A stretch of DNA of 64,000 nt from Alkalinema sp. CACIAM 70d (GCA_002148405.1 MUGG01000214.1:1-64000), one strand, 5' to 3'. Shown: positions 1 to 10,260, numbered from the stretch's first letter. The notes: generated by a model from the sequence alone, not told the origin. Program-made: numbers and translations.

Positions 1-257
1 GCAAGGATTGGTGGCATCCCCAGTGGATTCCGCTGACATCCGATCCAGGGGGTGGCAATCATCACTGCTTGGATCTAGCTCCTGGCCCCCAAGGGAACGT
101 TGGCCAAATCATTACGATGTGGCATGACGATAGCGATCGATCGTTACTGGCAAACAGTTTTGCGGAGTTTCTAGAACAGTTTGCCCATGCATTGGAGGCT
201 GGAGAATATGCCTATTCTGAAGAATATAATTCAATTTTGGCTGTAGATGAAATTTAA
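1..257 (+). CDS. SMI1/KNR4 family protein, C-terminal part (5' end outside window)
   Basis: The reading frame is open from base 3 and runs to a stop at 255-257, so the gene begins before the window. The visible part includes a DWWHPQWIPLTSD segment, then GGGNHHCLDLAPGP and GQIITMWHDD, which are typical of the C-terminal half of the SMI1/KNR4 (SUKH) fold. In bacteria this fold is found in immunity proteins for polymorphic toxins and in stand-alone proteins of unknown role. No toxin gene is visible on this side. The family call is good, but the biological role is unknown. Confidence 0.85.
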   Translation, partial: KDWWHPQWIPLTSDPGGGNHHCLDLAPGPQGNVGQIITMWHDDSDRSLLANSFAEFLEQFAHALEAGEYAYSEEYNSILAVDEI

Positions 258-510
258 GAAAGTGAAACAAGTGATCGATCTTGGAAGAGTACCCTACATT
301 AAGCATCAAGAGAAAAAAATCTAGAAGAAAGAATCGAGAAAAATAGCTGACCACCGCATGTCAACGGCAGCGAAACCTCCTGACAGAGGCCATTATTCTC
401 TACTTTTTAAGCAATAGGAATACTCTATGGCAATAGGACTGCCAAATTGTGTTGGGTTTGGGATCTCCTAGGGAATTCTAGGAGATGACTCCCTTGCCCA
501 GACTTGGCTT

Positions 511-2052
511 ATGGTTACCCATTCCTGCGCTGACTTGACTGCTTTACCCCACATTTCTGGCTATACAGTTCTGGAGCAACTCTACGTGGGCTCTCGGACA
601 GGAGTCTACCGCGCCATAACCCAGATCAGTCAGCAGTCAGTGATTATTAAAATCCTCCAACAGGATTATCCTTCCTGTCAGGATTTAGTTCAATTTCGAA
701 ACCAGTTTACTATAACTAAAAATCTCACCATTCCTGGCATTGTGCGGCCCCTAAGCTTGGCACCCTATGGCAATAGCTATGCCCTTATTATGGAGGACTG
801 GGGCGGCAGTTCTCTACGAAAATTTATCCAAGATCATACGCTTTCCTTAGACGAGATTTTGGAAATCGTACTGCAACTCGCAGACATTATGAATGATCTG
901 CACCAAGCCCAGATCATTCATAAAGATATTAAGCCTGCCAATATTCTGATTCATCCTGTTACGCAGCAAGTGAAGCTGATTGACTTTAGCATTGCCTCAC
1001 TTTTGCCCAAAGAAAATCAGGAAATTAAAAATTCTCAGGGATTAGAAGGTACATTGGCATACTTAGCCCCTGAACAAACTGGGCGTATGAATCGTGGAGT
1101 TGACTTCCGGACAGATTTTTATGCATTGGGTGTAACGTTCTTTGAGTTGCTTGTAGGGCAGCTACCCTTTCAATCCAACGATCCAATGGAGCTGATTCAC
1201 TGTCACCTTGCTAAGTATCCCCCAGCTTTAGAAACACTTAATCTCCAAGGTCAAGATTGTAAAGTTCCTCAGGCAATTGCCGATATTGTTCTTAAACTGA
1301 TGGCGAAAAATGCTGAAGACCGCTATCAAAGCGCGATCGGCTTGAAATATGATTTACAGGTTTGCTTAGATCGCCTTCAAGAAACAGGAACAATTCAACC
1401 TTTTAAGCTGGCTACTCACGATCTATGTGATCATTTTCTAATACCTGAAAAACTTTATGGGCGAGAAGCTGAAGTTCAAACTCTATTAGACGCTTTTGAG
1501 CGCGTAGCGTCTCCTATTGAGGATCGCGTAGCCAGGGTTAATTCCGAACTGATTTTAGTCGCTGGCTTTTCGGGAATCGGTAAAACCGCAGTTGTGAATG
1601 AAGTTCAAAAACCGATCGTGCGTCAACGAGGTTACTTCATCAAGGGTAAGTTTGATCAATTTAATCGCAATGTCCCGTTTTCTGCTTTTGTACAAGCCTT
1701 TCGTGATTTAATTCACCAGCTACTCTCTGAATCTAGGACACAACTGGAGCACTGGAAAACACTGCTTCTTAGGGCCTTGGGGGATAGTGCTCAAGTCATT
1801 ATTGAGTTAATTCCCGAACTCGATCGCATTCTTGGTCCTCAACCTCCAGCCCCCGAACTGTCAGGATCTGCGGCCCAACATCGATTTAATTTACTATTTC
1901 AGAAATTTGTTCAAGTTTTTTCAACACCCGATCATCCCTTAGTCATCTTTTTAGATGATTTGCAATGGGCAGACTTTGCATCCTTAAAGTTAATACAATT
2001 GCTCATAGAAGACTCGATCGGGTCATCTGTTAATGATTGGAGCCTATCGTGA
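511..2052 (+). CDS. Multi-domain kinase, N-terminal part: Ser/Thr protein kinase plus AAA ATPase (broken by frameshift)
   Basis: Residues about 14-270 form a Hanks-type protein kinase. The catalytic loop HKDIKPAN has its aspartate at residue 139, DFS stands in place of DFG, and an APE-like motif (LAPEQ) follows. An AAA/STAND ATPase comes next, with Walker A GFSGIGKT (352-359) and Walker B LVIFLDD (about 477-483). The frame then runs into a stop after SIGSSVNDWSLS, whereas the expected continuation (HLLMIGAYRDNEV) is in the next frame and belongs to the following entry. Dropping one G from the GGG at about 2020-2022 would join the two into one protein of roughly 1,960 residues, the usual architecture of cyanobacterial multi-sensor kinases. 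The break may be a sequencing error or a real mutation. Confidence 0.85.
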   Translation: MVTHSCADLTALPHISGYTVLEQLYVGSRTGVYRAITQISQQSVIIKILQQDYPSCQDLVQFRNQFTITKNLTIPGIVRPLSLAPYGNSYALIMEDWGGSSLRKFIQDHTLSLDEILEIVLQLADIMNDLHQAQIIHKDIKPANILIHPVTQQVKLIDFSIASLLPKENQEIKNSQGLEGTLAYLAPEQTGRMNRGVDFRTDFYALGVTFFELLVGQLPFQSNDPMELIHCHLAKYPPALETLNLQGQDCKVPQAIADIVLKLMAKNAEDRYQSAIGLKYDLQVCLDRLQETGTIQPFKLATHDLCDHFLIPEKLYGREAEVQTLLDAFERVASPIEDRVARVNSELILVAGFSGIGKTAVVNEVQKPIVRQRGYFIKGKFDQFNRNVPFSAFVQAFRDLIHQLLSESRTQLEHWKTLLLRALGDSAQVIIELIPELDRILGPQPPAPELSGSAAQHRFNLLFQKFVQVFSTPDHPLVIFLDDLQWADFASLKLIQLLIEDSIGSSVNDWSLS

Positions 2053-5000
2053 TAACGAGGTCTTTTCTGCCCACCCGTTAATGCTAACCTTAGATGAAGC
2101 ACAAAAAACGGGAGCAATCATTAATACCATTACGTTAAAGCCCTTGACTGAATTGAGCTTGAATCAGTTAGTGGCTGATACCCTAGATTGTTCGATCGTT
2201 GCAGCACAGCCTTTAGCAGAGTTAGTGTATCAAAAAACGGAGGGTAACCCCTTTTTCGCAACACAGTTTCTTAAAAGGTTACATCAAGATGGCTTGATCA
2301 CCTTCAACGCTCAAGCAGGCCACTGGGAATGTGATCTGATGCAGATACGGACAGCAGCATTAACTAATGATGTTGTTGAGTTTATGGCTCAGCAAATCCA
2401 AAAACTCCCTTCTAAAACACAAACAGTTCTTACTTTAGCAGCTTGTATTGGTAACCAATTTGATTTGCAAACGCTGTCTATTGTTTCAGAACAGCCAGCC
2501 ATAGAAGTAGCTGCAGTATTGTGGCCAGCTTTGCAGGAAGGTCTAATTTTACCGAAAAATGAATTATATAAGTTGTACTTCAATCATCAAGTCACTGAAG
2601 TAACGAACCATAGCGGCAACAATGCGAGATATCGATTTCTACACGATCGCATTCAGCAGGCAGCCTACTCTCTTATTCCAGACGTTCAGAAACAACTCAC
2701 CCATCTCACAATCGGACAACTCCTGTTACAACATTTTGATGCAGATCATCAGGATGAGTATTTCTTTGAAATTCTAAATCATCTGAATTGTGGTATTTCA
2801 CTCATTACTTCAGTTACCCAGCGGCAGCAATATGCCCAATTAAATTTGCGAGCTGCCCATAAGGCGAAAGAATCGACTGCCTATAATGCAGCCCTGCATT
2901 ATCTTGATTATGGAATGCAGTTTTTATCCCCAGATAGCTGGCAGATTGATTACGAGTTGACCCGCAATATATACGAACTAGCAGCTGAAGTTGCTTTACT
3001 CAACTGTAATTTTGAACAGATGGAAGTGTGGATTCAGACTGTATTACAAAATACGTGTATTTTGCTGGATCAAGTCAAAGTTTATGAAGTGAAGCTTCAA
3101 GCCCATCAAGTCCAAAACCAACAGCTTCAAGCGATTACCATTGGACGCGAAATTCTGAAAAAGCTAGGCGTAACCCTTCCAGACGTCGTGACTCCTTTAG
3201 AAATTCAACAACAGATTCAATGCACCCTAGATACCTTATCCCATTACAAGATTGAAGCTCTAGTAGATCTACCCATCACTCAGGATGAGGCTGTGATTGC
3301 TGCTGCGCGCATTATGACGAGCTTAGTACCCTCTGTCCACCAAGCTAATCCGGCCCTATTTCCCATTCTTGCCTGTGAAGAAGTTAATCTAGCTTTGAAG
3401 CATGGAAATTCTCTTTTCTCTGCACCAGGTTATGCTGACTTTGGGATTGTCATCAGCTCTGTCTTAAATCAACTAGAGACAAGCTATTGCTTTGGACAAC
3501 TTGCGCTCAATTTAATGGAGAAATTTGCAGAGAAATCTGTCCAAAGTATGGTTCAGTTTAAAGTTGCTGCATTTAACCACTCTAATCAGCAAAGTATCCA
3601 TCAAGCGATCGCGCTATTAAAAGAATCCTACAATGTGGCCATCGAAACTGGAGATTCAGTCCATGCTCTAGTGTCTACATCGTTTAGGCTTTTCTATACA
3701 TACTTAAGCGGAACAGAAGATTTAGATGTGATTCTAGAAGAGATTAATACCTATCAATCTAGATTTGCAACTAGTCAGCACTTTCTCACATGGGTAAAAA
3801 TTCTTCGTTCATCCATTCATCATCTCACTCATTTAAGTGACAATTATAATTATCTTAATAGTGATTCTGAAGAACAAGAACTATCAACTCTAGTACAAGA
3901 GAATGATGAGCTATCTTTACACTTATTCTATTTGAGTAAATTAATTCTCAGTTGTTTATTTGACAATTTTGATGGTGCAATTCACAGTACAGATCAGGGG
4001 GTTAAATATCTGAAAGCAGGGGTCGGTATGCCTTCTGCACCTACCTATTATTATTATGACTCCTTGACTCGCTTAATGCTGTCTTTCCATTGTGATTCAA
4101 TACAGCAAGCACAGCTATTATCACAGGTTGAGTCCAATCAGAAGAATTTACTTCTGTATGCGAATGCTGCACCAATGAATTATTTACATAAATATCATTT
4201 GGTAGAAGCAGTGCGTTGTTATGTTCTAGAAATTCAAGCGGATGCTCTTGAGTTTTTCGATCGAGCGATCGCGGGAGCTAAAGAGCATGGATTTATCCAG
4301 GATGAAGCACTTGCTAATGAATTGGCTTCAAAGTTCTATCTTAACTGGGGTAAGGACAAGATTGCGGCTGTTTACTTACAAGAAGCCTATTATTGTTATG
4401 CTCGTTGGGGGGCCACAGCTAAAACAGACCAGCTCGAAAAGAACTATCCCCATCTCTTGCGGCCTATTCTGCAAACTACACCTCAACCGCTCAATATTTT
4501 TGAGACCCTTGCCACCCTTAATAATCCTAACTTAACGCTCCATTCCTCGACGAATCCTAATCGTTCTTCCCACACAGATATTAATGCTGCTCTAGACTTT
4601 ACTGCAATTCTCAAAGCTTCTCAAAGTCTTTCTGAAAGCATTCAACTAGATGATTTACTTCATCAGTTGACCCATATTATTTTGCAAAACTCCGGCGGTG
4701 AGCGCTGCGCCTTGATTCTTCCCAATCACGCTGATGAATGGCATATCGCAGCGATCGCCACCCCTGAAACAACTGAACTCTGTTCTCAACCGTTAGAGGG
4801 AAATTTGAATGTACCCGTCAAATTAATTCAGTACGTTCAAAACACGCAAGAAATGGTTGTCATTAATGATCTTAAAACTGACTTGCCTGTCATTGATGAT
4901 TACTTACAAGAAAGACAACCAAGGAGTTTACTTTGCCTACCTATTTTAAATCAAGGCCAGTTAATTGGTATTTTGTACTTAAAGAATCGATCGACAAGTG

Positions 5001-6412
5001 GTGTATTTACTCGCGATCGTATTGTTCTTCTCAATTTTCTCTGTACCCAAGCAGCGATTTCCTTAGCTAATGCCCGTCTTTATCAAGCCTCCCAGACTTA
5101 CGCACAACAGCTGGAAGATTCGCTAAAAAAATTACGGGTTAACGAAGGGCGCTTCCAGAAACTTGCCAATAATGTCCCTGGACTGATTTATCAAATTCAA
5201 GTTCAAGCGGATGGTACGGTGTCTGTGCCCTACGTCAGTTCTGGTTGCCAAACTCTTTATGAAGTGGCCGCTGAAGATTTAATGACTGGAAAGATTACCC
5301 TCCGGGATTTTGAACACCCTGAGGATCAAGCCGATGTACTTCAAGCCATGGTCGAATCTGCGCAAAATCTCACGCCTTTTCGTCATGAATGGCGCATCAT
5401 TACTCCTAATGGAACAGTCAAGTGGATCAAAGCAGCCTCCCAACCAGAGCGAGGGGAACAAGGGGAAATCATCTGGGACGGAATTCTCATTGATATTACC
5501 GATCGAAAACAGGCAGAAACCATTGTTTTGCAGAAATCCCAAGCCCTTGAACAGGCTATGAATGCTTTGCAAAATACGCAACTGCAAATGGTTCAAAGTG
5601 AAAAAATGGCTTCTTTGGGGAACTTAGTTGCAGGGGTTGCCCATGAAATCAATAATCCGATTGGCTTTTTGAATGGCAGTCTTCACCACGTTAACGACTA
5701 CGTGAAAGACCTGTTAGACCATTTGCACCTCTATCAGCGATACTATGCCGATGCTGTACTCCCGATTCAAGACCATGCGGAAGAAATTGACCTAGAGTTT
5801 CTCCAAGAAGATTTGCAAAAGGTAGTACACTCAATGCAGGGCGCGGTCGATCGTATTAAATCAATTAGTACTAGTTTACGTACTTTCTCTAGAGCTGATA
5901 CTGAGCACCAAGTCAGTACTAACCTTCACGAAGGGATTGATAGTACGCTACTCATTCTTAAATATCGCCTCAAAGCCAATGAAAAGAGACCCGCAATTCA
6001 AATCATCCAAGATTACGGTGATTTACCCCTAATAAAATGCTTTCCAGGTCAACTCAATCAAGTCTTCATGAACATTTTAGCTAATGCGATAGACATGTTT
6101 GATGAAATTTCTCAAACACAGTCGTTTGAAGAATTAGAAGTCAATTCTCAACAAATTATCATTCGTACTAGAATAGCCAACAACTATATCCAGATTGGCA
6201 TACGTGATAATGGACGAGGGATGTCCGATATTGTAAAAGCTAGGATTTTTGACCACTTATTTACTACGAAAGGGGTTGGCAAGGGAACTGGATTAGGTTT
6301 AGCGATCGCGCAACAAATCATTGTAGAAAAACACCAAGGATGGATTGAAGTTCAATCTGAAGTCGGTAAGGGCACCGAATTTTTGATTCAATTACCGATC
6401 TCGGACGGATAA
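2033..6412 (+). CDS. Multi-domain kinase, C-terminal part: STAND/TPR-like region, GAF, PAS, histidine kinase
   Basis: This continues the preceding gene in another frame and overlaps it by 20 bases. It begins inside the ATPase module (IGAYRDNEV, then the GNPFFATQFL motif). A long helical repeat region follows to about residue 830, then a GAF domain (about 870-1030), a PAS/PAC domain (about 1036-1160, ending DITDRKQAE) and a coiled coil. The histidine kinase core has an H-box AGVAHEINNP with His about 1204, an N-box NQVFMNILANAID, a G1 box RDNGRGM and a G2 box GKGTGLGLAIA. The ATG at 2033 has no clear ribosome binding site and falls mid-domain, so it is unlikely to be a natural start. Input signal and partner regulator are unknown. 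Confidence 0.85.
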   Translation: MIGAYRDNEVFSAHPLMLTLDEAQKTGAIINTITLKPLTELSLNQLVADTLDCSIVAAQPLAELVYQKTEGNPFFATQFLKRLHQDGLITFNAQAGHWECDLMQIRTAALTNDVVEFMAQQIQKLPSKTQTVLTLAACIGNQFDLQTLSIVSEQPAIEVAAVLWPALQEGLILPKNELYKLYFNHQVTEVTNHSGNNARYRFLHDRIQQAAYSLIPDVQKQLTHLTIGQLLLQHFDADHQDEYFFEILNHLNCGISLITSVTQRQQYAQLNLRAAHKAKESTAYNAALHYLDYGMQFLSPDSWQIDYELTRNIYELAAEVALLNCNFEQMEVWIQTVLQNTCILLDQVKVYEVKLQAHQVQNQQLQAITIGREILKKLGVTLPDVVTPLEIQQQIQCTLDTLSHYKIEALVDLPITQDEAVIAAARIMTSLVPSVHQANPALFPILACEEVNLALKHGNSLFSAPGYADFGIVISSVLNQLETSYCFGQLALNLMEKFAEKSVQSMVQFKVAAFNHSNQQSIHQAIALLKESYNVAIETGDSVHALVSTSFRLFYTYLSGTEDLDVILEEINTYQSRFATSQHFLTWVKILRSSIHHLTHLSDNYNYLNSDSEEQELSTLVQENDELSLHLFYLSKLILSCLFDNFDGAIHSTDQGVKYLKAGVGMPSAPTYYYYDSLTRLMLSFHCDSIQQAQLLSQVESNQKNLLLYANAAPMNYLHKYHLVEAVRCYVLEIQADALEFFDRAIAGAKEHGFIQDEALANELASKFYLNWGKDKIAAVYLQEAYYCYARWGATAKTDQLEKNYPHLLRPILQTTPQPLNIFETLATLNNPNLTLHSSTNPNRSSHTDINAALDFTAILKASQSLSESIQLDDLLHQLTHIILQNSGGERCALILPNHADEWHIAAIATPETTELCSQPLEGNLNVPVKLIQYVQNTQEMVVINDLKTDLPVIDDYLQERQPRSLLCLPILNQGQLIGILYLKNRSTSGVFTRDRIVLLNFLCTQAAISLANARLYQASQTYAQQLEDSLKKLRVNEGRFQKLANNVPGLIYQIQVQADGTVSVPYVSSGCQTLYEVAAEDLMTGKITLRDFEHPEDQADVLQAMVESAQNLTPFRHEWRIITPNGTVKWIKAASQPERGEQGEIIWDGILIDITDRKQAETIVLQKSQALEQAMNALQNTQLQMVQSEKMASLGNLVAGVAHEINNPIGFLNGSLHHVNDYVKDLLDHLHLYQRYYADAVLPIQDHAEEIDLEFLQEDLQKVVHSMQGAVDRIKSISTSLRTFSRADTEHQVSTNLHEGIDSTLLILKYRLKANEKRPAIQIIQDYGDLPLIKCFPGQLNQVFMNILANAIDMFDEISQTQSFEELEVNSQQIIIRTRIANNYIQIGIRDNGRGMSDIVKARIFDHLFTTKGVGKGTGLGLAIAQQIIVEKHQGWIEVQSEVGKGTEFLIQLPISDG

Positions 6413-6488
6413 ATCATCCCTGCTAAAATCAATTTTGTAGCAGCAAAAGACCCATTAGTTATGTTCGGGTATTATTCGGGTATTACTG

Positions 6489-6522
6489 TATTTCAGTGCT
6501 AGTACGTTATAGTACTGAAATA
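6489..6522. terminator. Hairpin between convergent genes, likely bidirectional terminator
   Basis: Arms at 6489-6501 and 6510-6522 pair over 13 bp with one mismatch around an 8-base loop. The hairpin lies between the convergent kinase and TPR genes. It is A/T-rich and lacks a clean T-run, so intrinsic termination is only probable. Confidence 0.4.
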
Positions 6523-6565
6523 TTGGGTTAAAAATTTGGTTGGAAGTTAGTTGCGAGTAATGGAA

Positions 6566-7414
6566 TTATTGCAGGCTTTCTAGGAGTTCCTGAGTTGGTT
6601 CTTCTTCTCCCACGATCGCGTTAAACGCTGCAAGGTGCCGGATGGAATCAAAGATAGGATCACTGCTGAGCATCACCCGGCACAAATTGGGTGCACAGGA
6701 ACAAGCTTCCTCAAGCGCCTGTATTGCTGATTGAGCCTTCCCTTGACAAACATAGCAACTGGCTTTGCCATACCAAGCGGCAAAATTGTCAGAACAAATA
6801 GATAGCGATCGATCAAAACTATCCATGGACTGTTGATATTTGCCTAACTTGATCAGAACCGTTCCCCGAGCACTCCAAGCATAGTAGCAATCGGGTTTAA
6901 CCTGTAATGCCGTTTCTAGACTAAACAATGCCTGTTTAGTTTGGTTGAGAGCATCCTGGCACATCCCCCGGTTGTACCAAGACTTATAATTCTCGGGTTT
7001 CAGCTTCAAAACTTGTTCAAAGCTTCTAATGGCCTCTGCATAACGGCATAAATTCATCAAGACCTTGCCTTGGTTATACCGTCCTCGATAGTCTTGAGAA
7101 TCAATTTGAATCACCTTGTCAAACATTTGAAGAGCAGCCTCGTACTTGCCGAGTTCTCCCAGGGAAATGCCCTTACCTTGCCAAGCTAAAATGTTAGCTG
7201 GATCCAGAGCTAAAACCTGCTGAAAGCTGACGATCGCTTCTTCATGAATGCCCCACTTTTGCAGCAAATAGCCCCGTGCTAGCCATGCTTGTTTATGATT
7301 AGGTTGCTGCATCAAAACCTTCTCATACTTTGTCACTGCTCCACCATGTCGTCCAAAGACTGGGAGCAACTGCGTTAAAGTGGCCGTGGGTAAATTGTCT
7401 GCACCCAAATTCAT
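6566..7414 (-). CDS. Tetratricopeptide repeat protein
   Basis: The 282-residue protein is composed almost entirely of TPR units of 34 residues (about six), for example the repeated A-x-x-x-F-x-x-V-L-x-L-x-P pattern from residue 60 to 235. It has no signal peptide or membrane segment, so it is probably cytoplasmic. TPRs mediate protein-protein contacts; the partner is unknown. It is convergent with the large sensor kinase, so any link with that gene is positional only. The start ATG at 7414 has no strong ribosome binding site. Confidence 0.8.
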   Translation of the reverse strand: MNLGADNLPTATLTQLLPVFGRHGGAVTKYEKVLMQQPNHKQAWLARGYLLQKWGIHEEAIVSFQQVLALDPANILAWQGKGISLGELGKYEAALQMFDKVIQIDSQDYRGRYNQGKVLMNLCRYAEAIRSFEQVLKLKPENYKSWYNRGMCQDALNQTKQALFSLETALQVKPDCYYAWSARGTVLIKLGKYQQSMDSFDRSLSICSDNFAAWYGKASCYVCQGKAQSAIQALEEACSCAPNLCRVMLSSDPIFDSIRHLAAFNAIVGEEEPTQELLESLQ

Positions 7415-8062
7415 AGGATCTGAGGTAGGTATCCGATAATTGAACGAAGAAGCCTAAGGAGTAGGCAGTTATGGTTGACACGCCAGAAAACTTCCTGCGC
7501 GAGACTCTTCAGTGAGTCGAGATGCTCGATTAAAAGAGCTTATCAATCAAGAGTCTTTTGTTAAGGTGCCCAAGCCTCTATTGACCTTCAACGATTTTCG
7601 ATCGGGTTTACAGAACCTTCATATGCCTCTAGTCCTGCGTTCTCGTTTCTCGTCTGATAGCCGAACGCTTGATGCACAATTAATGATTGATCCTGAATCC
7701 TGATCCTCAATCCTGTCCAAAAACAGCACAAAGCAGCCTAAAACAGCATAGTTGTTTTCAGGTGGCACAGGGACTGTCTACAGGAGACCAAGGTGAACTC
7801 CCATCAAGAACGCAAAAACCTTCAGCTACAATAAAGGCTGTTTTGTCATTCAATGATTGCATTGAGCCAGCAAGAAGCATTCCATCTTGCTGTGAGGCAA
7901 TGAGTGCGTGGAAGTGAGGTTCACTCTCAAAGAACGTGTCGTTGTCCTGCTATGATTTTGCCCAAATGGGTAGCCATTTATAGTGTTACCTATCAGGCTC
8001 TAGCCCAGTATCGGCTAGACCAAGAGATCGGGTAGTATCGGGTGTTTTGAATCAGGTCACCT
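7415..8062. other. Intergenic stretch with no convincing gene
   Basis: Two short open frames (7512-7703 and 7687-7917, plus strand) have no recognisable family, no good ribosome binding site and atypical composition. The stretch separates two divergent genes and should hold their promoters. No terminator, tRNA or clear repeat was seen. Confidence 0.5.
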
Positions 8063-9523
8063 ATGTCGGAGAATTCCTGGCCAGAAAACAATTCCTCTCA
8101 GTCGCTAGAGTTGGCTGATTCAGTCCCCTCTGGGCTGTCGGAGGCGATCGCGCTTCCCTTAACTGCTGAAGATGAAGATTTTGAGCCTTCGCCCCTGGAT
8201 CAAGGGTTTGAGGGGCGGCGAGTCAAGGCTGCTTTTGTACTCACAGGGACTTGGAGCTTAATGTATTTACTCCATTCACTGGCTTGGGGACTGTGGGTTG
8301 TGTGGGCTGTGACGGGTCTCATGACGCTTCACTTGGTTCGGGCTTTTTTTGCCAAGCCGATGGTGCATGCCCCGACACCCGATACCACAACGGAAGATTG
8401 GCCTACGGTGTCAGTTTTGGTCTCTGCGAAAAATGAAGAGGCTGTCATTGAAAAGCTCGTGCGTAACCTTTGCACGTTGGATTATCCCTGCGATCGCTAT
8501 GACGTGTGGATCATTGACGACGCCAGCAGCGATCGAACGGCCCAGATTCTCCAAACCCTACAACCAGAATTTGCGAATCTTCAAGTTTTCCGCCGTTCCC
8601 TAGGAGCCACCGGGGGCAAGTCTGGAGCCTTGAATCAAGTCTTGCAGAAAACCCAGGGCGAATTCTTAGTCGTGTTTGATGCAGATGCCCAAATTCAGCC
8701 TGATTTCCTCCAGCAAACTTTACCGATTTTCCTGGCGGACGAGCGGGTAGGGGCAGTGCAGCTGCGTAAGGCGATCGTCCAGGCAGAGCATTTCGAGACA
8801 TCCGATGCAGAAAATTTTTGGATCCGTGGGCAGCATGCTGAGATGTTGTTAGATGCCTTTATGCAGCAGCAACGGATCGCGATCGGCGGCCTAGGTGAAC
8901 TACGAGGCAATGGTCAACTCGTGCGTCGCCAAGCCTTACTGGACTGCGGCGGCTGGAACGAAGAAACCATTACCGATGACCTCGATCTGACCTTCCGTTT
9001 GCATCTCAAGCAGTGGAATATCCATTGCTTTACATTGCCACCTGTCTATGAAGAAGGGGTCACGACTGTTAAAGCCCTCTGGCATCAACGCAATCGCTGG
9101 GCAGAAGGTGGCTATCAACGGTATTTAGATTATTGGCGATTGATTTTGAGAAATCGTATGGGGACTCGCAAAACCCTTGATCTCTCAACCTTTTGGGTGA
9201 TGCAATACTTCATGCCGACGGCGGCTATTCCAGACTTTGCCCTTGCCATCGCCCGCCACCACAGCATGATGTTGACCCCGCTTTCTATGCTAACGTTCCT
9301 ATTTTTTGTGGCCAGTACAGTGCGGGGACTCCGCCGCAAACGGTTAGCCAATGGTCAGCACTTCAAAGGTCCTTGGGAAGCTTGGGGCGAGCCGATTCTT
9401 CAGTCGCTCCAAGGATTTCTCTACATGATGCATTGGTTTGTGGTGGTCAGTAGCGTGACGACGCGGATGGCGATCGTCCCCAAACGACTGAAATGGGTGA
9501 AAACAGTGCATACCGGGTCTTAG
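8063..9523 (+). CDS. mgdA: Monoglucosyldiacylglycerol synthase, membrane glycosyltransferase family 2
   Basis: The enzyme transfers glucose from UDP-glucose to diacylglycerol, the first step of cyanobacterial galactolipid synthesis for thylakoid membranes. Two hydrophobic segments (about 55-95) precede a GT-A domain starting at PTVSVLVSAKNEE (about 113). The domain has the metal-binding FDADA motif (about 205), the ITDDLDL acceptor motif (about 303) and QRNRWAEGG (about 341). Further membrane segments lie at about 375-465. The ends, including the terminal KRLKWVKTVHTG, closely match what is known of Synechocystis Sll1377 (about 480 residues). A strong terminator follows, so it is probably transcribed alone. 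Confidence 0.9.
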   Translation: MSENSWPENNSSQSLELADSVPSGLSEAIALPLTAEDEDFEPSPLDQGFEGRRVKAAFVLTGTWSLMYLLHSLAWGLWVVWAVTGLMTLHLVRAFFAKPMVHAPTPDTTTEDWPTVSVLVSAKNEEAVIEKLVRNLCTLDYPCDRYDVWIIDDASSDRTAQILQTLQPEFANLQVFRRSLGATGGKSGALNQVLQKTQGEFLVVFDADAQIQPDFLQQTLPIFLADERVGAVQLRKAIVQAEHFETSDAENFWIRGQHAEMLLDAFMQQQRIAIGGLGELRGNGQLVRRQALLDCGGWNEETITDDLDLTFRLHLKQWNIHCFTLPPVYEEGVTTVKALWHQRNRWAEGGYQRYLDYWRLILRNRMGTRKTLDLSTFWVMQYFMPTAAIPDFALAIARHHSMMLTPLSMLTFLFFVASTVRGLRRKRLANGQHFKGPWEAWGEPILQSLQGFLYMMHWFVVVSSVTTRMAIVPKRLKWVKTVHTGS

Positions 9524-9634
9524 CGATCGCGCTTACGAATCATGGCTATCCTCGGACGTGGGCAAACCTCCCACGATCGCTAAGACCCAAATCATAGGTC
9601 AAACATCATAGATTAAATAATGATGGACAAAGAA

Positions 9635-9667
9635 AAGAGGGTATTCCTAGGGAACGCCCTCTTTTTG
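9635..9667 (+). terminator. Rho-independent terminator after mgdA
   Basis: A G/C-rich stem (AGAGGG paired with CCCTCT, with inner TTCC/GGAA pairs) is followed by a T-run at 9662-9666. An A-run before the stem means it could also serve the minus-strand gene downstream. Confidence 0.8.
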
Positions 9668-9768
9668 TATGATTCAATTTTGTGTGATTCAAGTTGTGTA
9701 AATCAGTTGTGTGATAGCAATGGTGTGATTAAGAGCATTGAGAGTCGCGCTCCATCAGGTGAAAACGA

Positions 9769-10260
9769 CTAGCTTGCCCCTTGGGTTTTTCTACCCTTTT
9801 GCCCCCGACGCTCCTGCATTTTCTGTTGCAGCTTGGCCTGCTGTTCGGGCGTGAGAACTTGCTTCATCTGTTCACGAGATGCTTTCATGATTTCCTTGAT
9901 TTGAGCCTTCTGAGCATCGGTCAAGTTGGCCGCCGCTTTCATGCCGCCCCGGCGTCCTTGTCCATTGCCAGCAGCAGCTTTGATCTGAGCCTTCTGCTCT
10001 GGAGTCAACAGGGCTTCAATTTTGCTACGGGTGGATTGATGAATCTGCTTGATTTGGTCTACTTGTTGCTGCGATAGGTTCAGTTCCTGCTTAAGTTTCT
10101 CGATGCGATCGCCTTTCCCTTCACCTAGTTGGGCAATTTGCATCCCAGAATCACTATTCCATGCAGGGCGAGCAAATACACCAGATGCGATGAAAGGACT
10201 AGCTAGCACAGCCATACCGGCGGCAAGTGCGACCCATTTACGATTGATTTGGAAATTCAT
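9769..10260 (-). CDS. Spy/CpxP-like periplasmic protein with LTxxQ motifs
   Basis: The 163-residue protein starts with an N-terminal signal peptide (basic NRK, then a hydrophobic stretch, cleavage likely near VFA-RP). A charged helical body follows with four LTPEQ-like motifs (LNLSQQQ, LTPEQKA, LTDAQKA, LTPEQQA), the hallmark of the LTxxQ family of periplasmic chaperone-like stress proteins. The start at 10260 is preferred over the upstream ATG at 10284 because AAGGAG lies 8 bases before it. It is divergent from a two-component sensor/regulator pair, which suggests, without proving, that this pair controls it as part of an envelope stress response. Confidence 0.8.
   Translation of the reverse strand: MNFQINRKWVALAAGMAVLASPFIASGVFARPAWNSDSGMQIAQLGEGKGDRIEKLKQELNLSQQQVDQIKQIHQSTRSKIEALLTPEQKAQIKAAAGNGQGRRGGMKAAANLTDAQKAQIKEIMKASREQMKQVLTPEQQAKLQQKMQERRGQKGRKTQGAS

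Noticed and set aside
2000..2060. Programmed ribosomal frameshift joining the two kinase parts
   Set aside because: No slippery heptamer, downstream pseudoknot or Shine-Dalgarno-like stimulator is evident; a plain one-base insertion explains it.
7512..7917. Two small plus-strand open frames before mgdA
   Set aside because: They overlap each other, have no recognisable family and no ribosome binding site.
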